Program-made: the position numbers and the translations under genes | Shown here: positions 15,574-23,441 of the stretch, in pieces | Layout of the letters: the number at the start of each line of letters is the position of its first letter | Position numbering within the stretch: the first letter of the stretch is position 1 | Virus record (IMG/VR): IMGVR_UViG_3300028800_000253 | Location: 1-30,300 of that record | Strand: one strand, 5' to 3' | Length of the DNA stretch: 30,300 nt | DNA from: a virus | The notes under the pieces: generated by a model | Told to the model about the DNA's origin: nothing | The model's database searches: none | What the model saw: only the letters and a program-made list of their open reading frames with translations

Positions 15574-15786
15574 TTAGTGCCTAAAATCTTTTTTGGGTTG
15601 ATTTCTTGAAGCATCTCTTACAAAGCTTTCTTGATCTGCAAAAATCGCTTCTTCAGTATCTGGATATTTAAAATCTTTGATTTCCCCAGGACGTTTCATG
15701 TGTTTTACACTAACGTTAGCTGGGAAAAATGCATCATCTGGTTCGCCTTTTGGCACTTTCATATTTCTATCATTCATTGGTTTCAT
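15574..15786 (-). CDS. small hypothetical protein after portal
   Basis: 70 residues, coupled to the portal gene by an ATGA overlap, with the strong ribosome site AAGGAG inside the portal's last codons. Charged, with many Lys, Asp and Pro residues (MKVPKGEPDDAFFPANVSVK); no recognisable domain. A head-assembly accessory role would fit the position. Confidence 0.65.
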   Translation of the reverse strand: MKPMNDRNMKVPKGEPDDAFFPANVSVKHMKRPGEIKDFKYPDTEEAIFADQESFVRDASRNQPKKDFRH

Positions 15787-17903
15787 AGTAAACTCCTTAG
15801 AGGTTGGTTCAATGACATGTTATTTTGCTGTTCATTATTTTGCATCATATTTGTTAAGAATCTATTTGATTCTGATGAAACTTTGGCATCCGCCTTTTCT
15901 CTGTCTTCTGCTAGTTCTTGAGATACATTCAATTGCTCTAATTGACCAGCCGAATGCATCGCTTGACTTTGACCAAAAGTACTATAAATTTGGAGTAATT
16001 TCTCAAGAGCATCAACTTTGTTTTTGAGTGAGGCTGACCTATTTTGAGTGATTTCAGAAAGACGTTCCTCAAATAAACCAATATTCGATTCAGCTCTTCC
16101 GTGGCGCTCACGAGCCATAGCAATTTCATTTGCTGATTTGGCTTGAAGGTTCTGTAGTTCTGCTTCAATTTTTGAATGCTCAAGCAACATCTGTTGTTGT
16201 TGCATCTCATTAGCCATTTTCTCTTTCTCTTCAACTGCTGCAATGATTTCATTTTTACCTTGAATGGTTGCTTTACTCAAGATGAATTTAGGAGGTATAA
16301 TACCACCAAGTTCAGCATTAAGTTGCCTTATCTGATAAAATTCTTGCTGTTGCTGAATCGTGGTATTAATACCTTCTGCAACCAATACATCATATTTAGA
16401 ATATGTCTTATTTAGAAATTCTGGGTTTGGCTCTTTACCTAATATGCGTCCTATTTTTGATGGACTCCAGTTGTTCTGAATGATTTTTTGTTCTAAAACG
16501 CCTAATTGGGCAAGAACCCTATCCCATTGATCAAAGTATTTCTGTAATGTAACAAGTCCAGCTCCTTGACGTAGCATTACTTCTATACCAGCATTAGAAT
16601 CATTAGCCATACCCATCAATTCTTGATTCACACCACTAACTTTATAAATTAAGTCAGAAAGTTGATTAGCAAGCTCCATATCACTTGGTGGTACCGCATT
16701 AGGAACAATCTTAGTGATGTCAGCAAGTTCATATCCATCCTTGATAATGATGTCTTTGCCTTGTCCAGAATAACGTAAATCTTCTGGATTTGCTACGGCA
16801 TTTTCTTTACGAAGCCATCCTGAATTAATTGACGACTCACTTATATCATGATTTAAAATTACGCGACGATTGAATAAAAAATTCGCATCACGAAGAGATC
16901 TCGTTAAAGACCTATCTCTGAGGTCATATTGAGCAACATGTGAGTCTCTATTCCAGTACACTGGGATTAGGGGGCTCTCATCGAATCCAAGGGGGTTGTT
17001 TCCTAAAAACATTAATGAATCATTCAAAACTACCGCTAGCTTCCATGTAGGCACTTGTACTTCAATTACTTCGAATGAACCAATACTATTTAACATTTCT
17101 TCCATGTAACGATCATCATCAGCATATTCATATGTAATTCCGTTCTCATGGTTGTAGAGCATCTTTTTAGTGCGTTTAGATTTATACCATATGTATGACA
17201 TAACCAACAAATCATGACGAGCCAGGTTATAATTCTCAGGCAGAAAATAAAATTTCGATCCCCTATTAGCAAAACCTGACATAGTGTGGATTAGATTTAT
17301 TTTATCAGGAAATTGATTTATTGCTTCTATCTTTGAGATATATTGTTGACACCACCAGAAGTTAGAATCCTGTCCAAGAGGATCTCTGTAATACTCATCT
17401 TGCATAAAACTGTTGTAAGACCATATCTTGAGGTCTAATGTTCCATTAACAGGGTCGTCACAATAATCTAGATAGGGTTGAATAAGTACAGATCCAGCAA
17501 TTGTTGATTGTTCATATGCTGTAGATAATTTCTCAAGTATTTGTCTATAATTATTTGCATAAGTTACCAATTTAGTTAGATCATCAGCATATTCCTGTTT
17601 TGATCCCTCTATAGGTATATAGTTAACGCTTTTTCTATGTTGTCGTTGATAACCAGTAACCATGTTATTTATGGGCTGTATGATATTGAAAGCAAAGTTC
17701 TGTGCGTTATATGTTGGATAGAAATTGTAATATGAATTTATAAAACGCTGTTCGCCTGCATAGAAAAGGCAATCAATATTACTCTGATTCCAGCGAGCTT
17801 GTGTTAATGGTTCAAATTTTCCATATAAGTTATCCATCCATATTTTAATATTTCCATCGTTCGGCTCGATATCTGTATCCCATGGCGGCATAAACATTGG
17901 CAT
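15783..17903 (-). CDS. portal protein, P22-like
   Basis: 706 residues, close to the 725 of P22 gp1. The N-terminal region (LTQARWNQSNIDCLFYAGEQ, NIIQPINNMVTGYQRQHRKS) has the pattern of P22-type portals: a wing with an early interaction helix followed by an N-x-I-x-P-x-x-N-x-x-x-G-Y-x-R-Q segment. The middle includes GVNQELMGMANDSNAG, a stem and clip-type portion seen in many portals. From about 530 onward the protein is Gln-rich and helical, as expected for the long C-terminal barrel of this family. It forms the dodecameric DNA gate at the capsid vertex and docks the terminase. AAGGA lies ten bases before the ATG. It is separated from terL by the inserted fibre block. Confidence 0.9.
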   Translation of the reverse strand: MPMFMPPWDTDIEPNDGNIKIWMDNLYGKFEPLTQARWNQSNIDCLFYAGEQRFINSYYNFYPTYNAQNFAFNIIQPINNMVTGYQRQHRKSVNYIPIEGSKQEYADDLTKLVTYANNYRQILEKLSTAYEQSTIAGSVLIQPYLDYCDDPVNGTLDLKIWSYNSFMQDEYYRDPLGQDSNFWWCQQYISKIEAINQFPDKINLIHTMSGFANRGSKFYFLPENYNLARHDLLVMSYIWYKSKRTKKMLYNHENGITYEYADDDRYMEEMLNSIGSFEVIEVQVPTWKLAVVLNDSLMFLGNNPLGFDESPLIPVYWNRDSHVAQYDLRDRSLTRSLRDANFLFNRRVILNHDISESSINSGWLRKENAVANPEDLRYSGQGKDIIIKDGYELADITKIVPNAVPPSDMELANQLSDLIYKVSGVNQELMGMANDSNAGIEVMLRQGAGLVTLQKYFDQWDRVLAQLGVLEQKIIQNNWSPSKIGRILGKEPNPEFLNKTYSKYDVLVAEGINTTIQQQQEFYQIRQLNAELGGIIPPKFILSKATIQGKNEIIAAVEEKEKMANEMQQQQMLLEHSKIEAELQNLQAKSANEIAMARERHGRAESNIGLFEERLSEITQNRSASLKNKVDALEKLLQIYSTFGQSQAMHSAGQLEQLNVSQELAEDREKADAKVSSESNRFLTNMMQNNEQQNNMSLNQPLRSLL

Positions 17904-18034
17904 ATAAAAGGGTCCTTATCGTGGGTTTGCTCCTATCGTAATGAAAATTTAAATTCAAAGCAAAAATATATGGATTTATTTTTAACTTAATCCCGTAAAA
18001 TGATATTTTTAAGTTTTACAAGGTAGAATTTTTC
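17904..18034. promoter_or_regulatory. divergent intergenic region, candidate promoter for the fibre block
   Basis: 131 bp between portal (minus) and the first fibre gene (plus). It is very AT-rich. On the plus strand a weak sigma70-like pair can be placed: TTTAAC, then 17 bases, then TATTTT, ending about 30 bases before the ATG. No unusual repeat was seen. The two boxes are poor matches, so this is a location guess rather than a firm promoter. Confidence 0.3.
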
Positions 18035-18232
18035 ATGGTCGATAGTTTTTATACATTCAGTGGACAAGGCTTTGGCACACCTCAAGGCACTTCTATTATC
18101 GCTAATCGTATTCCTAATTCTAATGATAGGGTTAGCCCTGATGGTACTCCTTATCAAATTGGTCAAACTTGGCAAGATAAATCTACTGGTAACGTTTATT
18201 TTTATAATGGATCTTACGGTTGGAATTTGATT
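18035..18232 (+). repeat. direct repeat copy 1 (5' end of fibre gene 1)
   Basis: 198 bp that recur as the 5' end of the next gene, 564 bp away, in the same frame and orientation, with scattered mostly synonymous differences. The encoded segments differ at eight of 66 positions. Such a repeat could support recombination that deletes or swaps the first fibre tip. Confidence 0.9.
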
Positions 18233-18589
18233 TATCCACCTTCACCGTCTCCTTTTCCAGCAACCAATGCTACTGGCTCTATACAAATGGTCGTTAATCA
18301 TACTTATGTGGTTACTGGTGCTACTACTTTTACTCTTCCTGCAACCGCCTCACTTGGAGATATTATTTATATTGCAAGTATTCCAGGTTCTGGTGGATGG
18401 ACTATTTCTCAAAATGATGGTCAATCAATTTACCTCCTAGATTCAAGCTCAACTGTAGGTACAATGGGTGGGGCTAATTCAAATCCAGCAGGTGATTTTG
18501 CTTCTCCAACTTTAGTTTGTATCGTTGGAGGCTCTTCCACTACATGGACATTTAATATGGGTAACACTCAAGAATTACAAATAACTTAG
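18035..18589 (+). CDS. fibre/adhesin-like protein 1
   Basis: 184 residues, first of nine consecutive plus-strand genes. The N-terminal 66 residues are almost the same as in the next gene (58 of 66 identical) and contain TFSGQGFGTPQG and ISPDGTPYQIGQTW-type repeats that look like a trimeric collar or virion-anchoring domain. The C-terminal 110 residues are a beta domain with FTLPATASLGDIIYI, GGWTISQNDGQSI and a TVG turn. That domain is shared with the next two genes. The sequence is rich in Ser, Thr, Gly and Asn, as in fibre tips. Receptor binding is inferred from composition and organisation. Confidence 0.72.
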   Translation: MVDSFYTFSGQGFGTPQGTSIIANRIPNSNDRVSPDGTPYQIGQTWQDKSTGNVYFYNGSYGWNLIYPPSPSPFPATNATGSIQMVVNHTYVVTGATTFTLPATASLGDIIYIASIPGSGGWTISQNDGQSIYLLDSSSTVGTMGGANSNPAGDFASPTLVCIVGGSSTTWTFNMGNTQELQIT

Positions 18590-18598
18590 GATAATCTT

Positions 18599-18796
18599 AT
18601 GGTTGAAAGTTTTTATACATTCAGCGGTCAGGGCTTTGGCACACCCCAAGGCACTACAATCGTTGCTAATCGAATTCCTAATTCCAATGATAGAATTAGT
18701 CCCGATGGTACTCCTTATCAAATTGGTCAAACTTGGCAATATAAGCCAACTGGAGCTGTTTATTTTTATAATGGCTCTTACGGTTGGGTTTTGATT
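18599..18796 (+). repeat. direct repeat copy 2 (5' end of fibre gene 2)
   Basis: Second copy of the 198-bp direct repeat that begins fibre gene 1. Conservation stops abruptly after the codons for a shared Leu-Ile, where the two genes diverge into different C-terminal arrangements. Confidence 0.9.
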
Positions 18797-19435
18797 GAGT
18801 CATCAACAGGAGATATTTTCCAAGTCACTACTAGTGATTCAAATGTTGTTCTTCCTTCTGCTGGTAATATCAACCTTTCTCAAGGAACAAATATTCTTAC
18901 TACTGGATCTGGAAGTACTGCAACAATTGCTACTGTAGCTACCCCAACTTTCACTAATGAAATTCTAACTTCTTCAACTGCTCACGGTGTTGTCATTGGT
19001 CAAGCATCTTCAGCTTTAACCTATACAGCTGCTGGACCACTTAATTATGTTCTCGTTGGTCAAGGTTCTAGTGCTGATCCTATTTGGGCACCTATTCCTG
19101 ATGATACTGTTGTTGATGTTACAGGAACTACTCAAACTATTGCAGTAGGAACTACATACATTTCAGATAACGCTGGTCTAGTCACATTTACACTACCTGC
19201 AACAGCACCTCAAGGATCTATTTTTGCTATTGTTGGAAATGGAGCTGGAGGATGGTTAATCGCCCAAAATGATAATCAGGGAATAAAATTGAATTCTTCA
19301 GCCTCGACAATCGGAGTAACTGGTTCTGTAGCTTCCACAAATAGATATAATTGTATTAAATGTATGGCTACTGTTGGTGGAGCTTCCACAATTTGGGTTG
19401 TACAAAATAGTTCTGGCACACTAACAATCGCATAA
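18599..19435 (+). CDS. fibre/adhesin-like protein 2
   Basis: 278 residues. It has the same N-terminal 66-residue domain as fibre gene 1, then an extra about 100-residue Thr/Ser-rich linker (VLPSAGNINLSQGTNILTTG) containing a phage-type Gly-Gln-Gly-Ser-Ser-Ala repeat, then the same C-terminal beta domain (FTLPATAPQGSIFAI, GGWLIAQNDNQGIKL, TIGVTGSVAST). The linker makes it the longest protein of the trio. AGG lies nine bases before the ATG. Likely a tail-fibre or receptor-binding protein. Confidence 0.75.
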   Translation: MVESFYTFSGQGFGTPQGTTIVANRIPNSNDRISPDGTPYQIGQTWQYKPTGAVYFYNGSYGWVLIESSTGDIFQVTTSDSNVVLPSAGNINLSQGTNILTTGSGSTATIATVATPTFTNEILTSSTAHGVVIGQASSALTYTAAGPLNYVLVGQGSSADPIWAPIPDDTVVDVTGTTQTIAVGTTYISDNAGLVTFTLPATAPQGSIFAIVGNGAGGWLIAQNDNQGIKLNSSASTIGVTGSVASTNRYNCIKCMATVGGASTIWVVQNSSGTLTIA

Positions 19436-19449
19436 TTTAAGAGGTAAAA

Positions 19450-19947
19450 ATGGCTTTCAATAATAGCGTTGATATCAGAAATGCTGGGTTAGTATCATTT
19501 AGCAGTGCTGGTGTAACAGCTGGAAGAACAATCACAGCAGGAAATACTGGTGTTACAATCACAAACGGCGATGGTATTTCTGGAAATCCTACAATTACTG
19601 TTAATGGTGGTGGTATGCCAGCTACTAACGTGACGGGTGCTACTCAAACATTAGCCGTCAATAATTCATATGTAACCAATCGAGGCGGTGGAGTAACTTA
19701 TACTCTTCCTTCTACTGCATCCCTTGGTGATATTATTATCATTACAGGATTATCAGGCGCCTGGTCCGTAGCCCAAAATGATAACCAAAGTATAAAAGTT
19801 GGAACTAGTACCTCAACCGTGGGTGTCGGTGGCTCTATTGCATCCACTAATGCTTCTGATTGCATTACTTTATATTGTGTTACCGCTGGCGCTTCAACTG
19901 TTTGGACTTCTCATGGAATCCAATCAGCCGGCATTACCGTTGTTTAG
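19450..19947 (+). CDS. fibre/adhesin-like protein 3
   Basis: 165 residues, with GAGG seven bases upstream of the ATG. It has a different short N-terminus (FNNSVDIRNAGLVSFSSAGV) followed by a Thr/Gly-rich repeat typical of fibre shafts (GNTGVTITNGDGISGNPTIT). The C-terminal beta domain is the one shared with fibre genes 1 and 2 (YTLPSTASLGDIIII, WSVAQNDNQSIKV, TVGVGGSIAST). This is a case of one tip carried on different stalks. Confidence 0.72.
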   Translation: MAFNNSVDIRNAGLVSFSSAGVTAGRTITAGNTGVTITNGDGISGNPTITVNGGGMPATNVTGATQTLAVNNSYVTNRGGGVTYTLPSTASLGDIIIITGLSGAWSVAQNDNQSIKVGTSTSTVGVGGSIASTNASDCITLYCVTAGASTVWTSHGIQSAGITVV

Positions 19948-19958
19948 GAGAAAAAAAT

Positions 19959-20396
19959 ATGGCTACTAATAATGCTTTAAATACACCTGTTGTTAACGCA
20001 ACTTCCTATACCCCAACCATTACAACAAGTGGAACTTCACCCACTACACTTACTTTTTCTACTCAATTCGGTAGATATTATGCTATTGGTCCTTTATGTC
20101 ACTTCGTTGCAAATATTGTCGTAAACGCGTTTACAATTGGAGGAGGTACTGGTAATATTCAAGTTTCAATTCCTATTGCTGCTGGTGCATTTTCTCCTGC
20201 ATCTCTTTTGAATGTACAAATTCAAAACTGCACAATTGGCGTAACAACTCAAAGTTTGAATGGAACTATTGCTTCTGGAGCTTCTGTTTTGACTATTTCT
20301 CAAAACATTACTATAGCAACTGTGACTCCATTACCTTTATCGGCTCTATCTGCAACCGCTATCATTACTGTTTCAGGAACCTATTTTATTTCATAG
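19959..20396 (+). CDS. fibre/adhesin-like protein 4
   Basis: 145 residues from the ATG at 19959, which has AGGAG upstream; an upstream in-frame start at 19860 would lie inside the previous gene. The start, MATNNALNTPVVNATSYTPT, resembles the openings of genes 5 and 6 (AQNNALDF, ASNNSLNF), so these three share a short virion-docking peptide. The remainder is a beta-rich Thr/Ile domain not seen elsewhere in the window. The inferred function is adhesion or virion decoration. Confidence 0.68.
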   Translation: MATNNALNTPVVNATSYTPTITTSGTSPTTLTFSTQFGRYYAIGPLCHFVANIVVNAFTIGGGTGNIQVSIPIAAGAFSPASLLNVQIQNCTIGVTTQSLNGTIASGASVLTISQNITIATVTPLPLSALSATAIITVSGTYFIS

Positions 20397-20402
20397 GAAA
20401 TT

Positions 20403-20984
20403 ATGGCTCAAAATAATGCTTTAGATTTTGGTTCTGGAACTGCTGGACAAATTTTGACCTCAGGAGGAGCAGGGGTTGCTCCTTCTTTTACTAATGCTGG
20501 ATCAATGGCTCTTATACAAACTCAAACTGCTTCAGCTTCATCTTCCATTGTTTTCTCAACAGGAATCACTTCCACCTATCTCAATTATGTCCTTTTTTAT
20601 ACAAATATTGTTCCTTCTACTACCCTAACGCTAGAACTTCAACTTTCGACTAATGGTGGAAGCACTTATATTACTTCTGGATATCAAGCAGGGAATAATA
20701 TAACCAGTTATAACAGTGCAACTTTTGCAAATCAAAACGGAACCACGTTTTTCTATCTTTCTCAAAGTACATTCGCTTCTTTCACTTCAGGATTTTTATA
20801 CTTAAATAATTTGACTGCAAATGCTGTATGCTCCGTAAATGGTCAATTTTATCAAGATGGAACATTCCAAGGCTTGAGTTTTGGTTATAATTCTGGAACC
20901 ACCGCTTCAAATGCATTCAAAATTTTAACAAGTACTGGAAATATGACCTCAGGTACATTTTCCCTTTATGCATTAACAAAATAG
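20403..20984 (+). CDS. fibre/adhesin-like protein 5
   Basis: 193 residues with AGGAAATT before the ATG. The N-terminus has the well-known phage fibre motif G-T-A-G-Q-I-L-T-S-G-G-A-G (residues 12-24), which precedes receptor-binding tips in many tail proteins. The following 160 residues are a beta sandwich that is clearly paralogous to the next gene (STNGGSTYITSGYQAGNN and NITSYNSATFANQN have counterparts there). It is a candidate receptor-binding protein. Confidence 0.75.
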   Translation: MAQNNALDFGSGTAGQILTSGGAGVAPSFTNAGSMALIQTQTASASSSIVFSTGITSTYLNYVLFYTNIVPSTTLTLELQLSTNGGSTYITSGYQAGNNITSYNSATFANQNGTTFFYLSQSTFASFTSGFLYLNNLTANAVCSVNGQFYQDGTFQGLSFGYNSGTTASNAFKILTSTGNMTSGTFSLYALTK

Positions 20985-20990
20985 ATATTG

Positions 20991-21590
20991 ATGGCTTCAA
21001 ATAATTCATTAAATTTTGATTTAGGTACATCGGGTCAAGTCTTAACATCTCAAGGCGCAGGCAGTCCGGCTCATTTTGCTACTTTAAATTCTTCTATTAC
21101 GCTTATTTCCACTCAAACAGCTTCCAATTCAGCATCTCTTGTTTTTACATCCGGAATTTCATCCACGTATAACAATTATTTTTTATGTATTGATAATCTT
21201 GTTCCATCAGCTGGAAGTAAAACTCTTTTTTTGAAAGTATCCACAAATGGAGGTTCAACATATGTGGGTTCCGGTTATCAAGGTGGCGCAAATGTAACGG
21301 CATATAATAGTGCTACATTTCAAAATTCCAATTCTACAACTGGCTTTGTTCTTTCTCAAGGATCAACTTTTTCAACCTTTTTAAACGCAAATATTTATTT
21401 ATTCAATTTGCCCACAAATTCCGGAAATTCCTATAAATTTATGATGGGTACTTTTTTTCAAGATAACTCTCTACAAGGTATCGCTTCCAGCTTTTGCAAT
21501 ACAACTGGAGCTGTAAATGCTCTTCAATTGATTCTTAGCAGTGGAAATTTAACATCCGGTTCGGCATCTTTATTTGGTATATCTCAATAA
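20991..21590 (+). CDS. fibre/adhesin-like protein 6, paralogue of 5
   Basis: 199 residues; the ATG at 20991 is preferred over the TTG at 20988. It carries the same G-T-S-G-Q-V-L-T-S-Q-G-A-G motif and the same tip scaffold as gene 5 (STNGGSTYVGSGYQGGANVT, AYNSATFQNSN). Conserved core strands with divergent loops are what selection for changing receptors would produce. No strong ribosome site is visible, so it may depend on coupling with gene 5, which ends six bases upstream. Confidence 0.75.
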   Translation: MASNNSLNFDLGTSGQVLTSQGAGSPAHFATLNSSITLISTQTASNSASLVFTSGISSTYNNYFLCIDNLVPSAGSKTLFLKVSTNGGSTYVGSGYQGGANVTAYNSATFQNSNSTTGFVLSQGSTFSTFLNANIYLFNLPTNSGNSYKFMMGTFFQDNSLQGIASSFCNTTGAVNALQLILSSGNLTSGSASLFGISQ

Positions 21591-21603
21591 TTTAGGAGAA
21601 ACA

Positions 21604-21948
21604 ATGGCTTACTCTAGTCAATTTAAATATGAAACACGAAGAGATTTTGCTCCTGCTTCTCTTTCCGGCACCTATCAAAAAATAGGTTCTGCTTTAGCTC
21701 ATCCATCTCAAATTATCAAAATTGTCAATGATTCTACTCAAGCAATTGATATTTCAATTGATGGCACTAATGATCACGATTACGTTCCAGCTGGTGGATT
21801 TTGGCTTTATGATAATACAACAAATAGTCCCTTGGAAAATAATCCCACGTTTCGTGCTGCTGGAACTCAATACTGGGTTAAATCAACTTCTGGTTCAGCA
21901 GGTACAGGTCTTATCGTTTTAGTTACCCAATATGTGAGTCAAGTATGA
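21604..21948 (+). CDS. small virion protein in the fibre block
   Basis: 114 residues from the ATG at 21604, which follows TTTAGGAGAAACA; an earlier in-frame ATG at 21574 lies inside the preceding gene. It differs from the other fibre genes: SALAHPSQIIKIVNDSTQAI followed by DISIDGTNDHDYVPAGGFWL is a beta-sandwich pattern like the collar or base proteins that attach fibres to the virion. A linking role is inferred from order only. Its stop overlaps the next start (ATGAG). Confidence 0.65.
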   Translation: MAYSSQFKYETRRDFAPASLSGTYQKIGSALAHPSQIIKIVNDSTQAIDISIDGTNDHDYVPAGGFWLYDNTTNSPLENNPTFRAAGTQYWVKSTSGSAGTGLIVLVTQYVSQV

Positions 21949-22454
21949 GTCAAGCTGGTGTAATTGGTTCAGGTGGTGGCGGAGGTGGCGGTTCTTCTGC
22001 TATTGCACAATTTAGTGCCTATAATACAGCAAATAGGGCAAATTTTACCGGAGACGGTAATGCACAAACTGTTATATTTAATGGTACGACCATAAATAAT
22101 GGAACTTATAATACGGGTACTTATACATTTACATGCGCCACAAAAGGAAATTATTTGTTTGAATGCAATATTGACTTATCCAATATTGTAGTTTCTGGTG
22201 CCAATATGTCATGTTTCTTTTATTATAATAATACTACAAATTATTATTTTGCTGAATCAACAATGAACCCAGTAATTTCTTCATTAAATCATTTTATGTT
22301 TAATGGAACTTTATTGCTTCCTATGAATGTTTCTGACACATTAAGTGTAATATTATTTGTATCCAACTCTACACTTACTAAAAATGTTGGATTGAATGGA
22401 AATAATCCTCAGTATGTGACCTATTTTTGTGGAACCCTTATAAACGCAACCTAA
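21945..22454 (+). CDS. C1q-like fibre tip protein A
   Basis: 169 residues, overlapping the previous stop by 4 bp. A Gly/Ser-rich hinge (GSGGGGGGGSS) is followed by a jelly-roll pattern: FSAYNTANRANFTGDG, then TVIFNGTTINNGTYNTGTYT and FTCATKGNYLFECNIDLSNI. This order (aromatic start, N-G-T-Y in the middle, a KGNYLF strand) is that of C1q/TNF-like trimeric domains, which occur at the tips of phage fibres. Its partner gene directly downstream is a paralogue. Confidence 0.7.
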   Translation: MSQAGVIGSGGGGGGGSSAIAQFSAYNTANRANFTGDGNAQTVIFNGTTINNGTYNTGTYTFTCATKGNYLFECNIDLSNIVVSGANMSCFFYYNNTTNYYFAESTMNPVISSLNHFMFNGTLLLPMNVSDTLSVILFVSNSTLTKNVGLNGNNPQYVTYFCGTLINAT

Positions 22455-22455
22455 T

Positions 22456-22968
22456 ATGAGTGATGCTGGTCCATATCAATCTTCCAATTCTCCATCACCT
22501 GGCGAAACAAATGCCTTATTTTTGGCTTTTGTTCAAACAGCTCACGAAGATGTTATAGGTGATAACACTGTATATACAATAGTATATAATGATGAAGTTA
22601 TTTCAAATGCAAATTATGATTCCACTACAGGAATATTTACTGCTGATAAAACTGGAACATACATATTTGGGACTAATATTTGCTTAGAAACGGTAGAAAT
22701 TGCAGATTTAGATTTAAGTGCTTGGTTTTTAGTAAATTCAAATAATATATACATTTCTACTATGAATCCCTATCCAGTTATTGATTCTAATGAAAGATAT
22801 ATATTTAACGGCACTGTAACCATTCCCCTTGCTGAAGGTGATCAAGTAAGCGTTCAAATAACTTGTCCTTCAACATCCACACCTATGAAAACCATAGGTA
22901 TTTTAGGAACAGGTGGAGAATCTCCACTATTTTTTACTTGGTTTTATGGAATATATTGGTCAATCTAA
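22456..22968 (+). CDS. C1q-like fibre tip protein B
   Basis: 170 residues. The signature is clearer than in its neighbour: YTIVYNDEVISNANYDSTTG followed by IFTADKTGTYIFGTNICLE, very close to the YD-x-x-x-G-x-F-T-A-P-x-x-G-x-Y-x-F strand of C1q domains. The rest aligns with tip protein A (STMNPYPVIDSNERYIFNGT versus STMNPVISSLNHFMFNGT). It ends the fibre block and converges with the minus-strand gene, overlapping it by 9 bp. No separate terminator fits between them. Confidence 0.72.
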   Translation: MSDAGPYQSSNSPSPGETNALFLAFVQTAHEDVIGDNTVYTIVYNDEVISNANYDSTTGIFTADKTGTYIFGTNICLETVEIADLDLSAWFLVNSNNIYISTMNPYPVIDSNERYIFNGTVTIPLAEGDQVSVQITCPSTSTPMKTIGILGTGGESPLFFTWFYGIYWSI

Positions 22969-23238
22969 TCCTTTATTTTCAGGATAAGTTTGAATCATAT
23001 TGATGACTTCTATAATCCCACAGTTTTTTCCCATCTCAAAATAATACATTTTTTTATCACAAGAACGGTCCAAGTCTCTTAGTATAAAATTGTTTTTTAA
23101 CATCATTTCTTGACAATCCCAGACAAGTTCAATCTTATATTTTTCGACTTCATTTAATGATTCTGAATTGATCATATTTTTAATGCCTAATTTCATTTTC
23201 GTCATGTTCTTCATTGCTTCTAGCCAAATGATAGACAT
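22960..23238 (-). CDS. small hypothetical protein
   Basis: Up to 92 residues; the start is uncertain. The first ATG at 23238 overlaps the upstream gene by 59 bp, and several internal Met codons could serve instead. The protein is helical and charged with three Cys residues. It is the last of five small minus-strand genes. Function unknown. Confidence 0.5.
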   Translation of the reverse strand: MSIIWLEAMKNMTKMKLGIKNMINSESLNEVEKYKIELVWDCQEMMLKNNFILRDLDRSCDKKMYYFEMGKNCGIIEVINMIQTYPENKGLD

Positions 23239-23434
23239 CTTCTAGCTTTTCCTTAAGATATCTCAATTCATTGTGTAGAACGGCTAAATTCTGCTCATCT
23301 TTATGATATTTTATGAATGCATCAATCGTATGTTTGCTTTTAACGCTTTGACCCCACGTATCTTCAATCTCATCCATTATCACTGTAAGCTTCTCGTAGA
23401 TACGTCCTAAATCTTCAAGGCGATGATGTCTCAT
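23180..23434 (-). CDS. small helical hypothetical protein
   Basis: 84 residues from the ATG at 23434, which has GAGGG four bases upstream and lies seven bases after the preceding stop; the earlier ATG at 23449 has no such site. Mostly helical, with the pattern RIYEKLTVIMDEIEDTWGQ and a later LHNELRYLKEKLEDVYHLA that suits a coiled coil. It shares the general build of its neighbours but not clear sequence similarity. Confidence 0.6.
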   Translation of the reverse strand: MRHHRLEDLGRIYEKLTVIMDEIEDTWGQSVKSKHTIDAFIKYHKDEQNLAVLHNELRYLKEKLEDVYHLARSNEEHDENEIRH

Positions 23435-23441
23435 AATTCCC

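Noticed and set aside
22913-22935. Terminator-like hairpin GTGGAG-AAT-CTCCAC followed by TATTTTTT
   Set aside because: It lies inside the last fibre gene, 33 bases before its stop. A real terminator here would cut the mRNA before the stop codon, so coincidence or a weak attenuator is more likely.
18035-22968. Diversity-generating retroelement acting on the fibre genes
   Set aside because: No reverse transcriptase gene and no template/variable repeat pair with adenine-biased differences was seen; the repeats present look like ordinary duplications.
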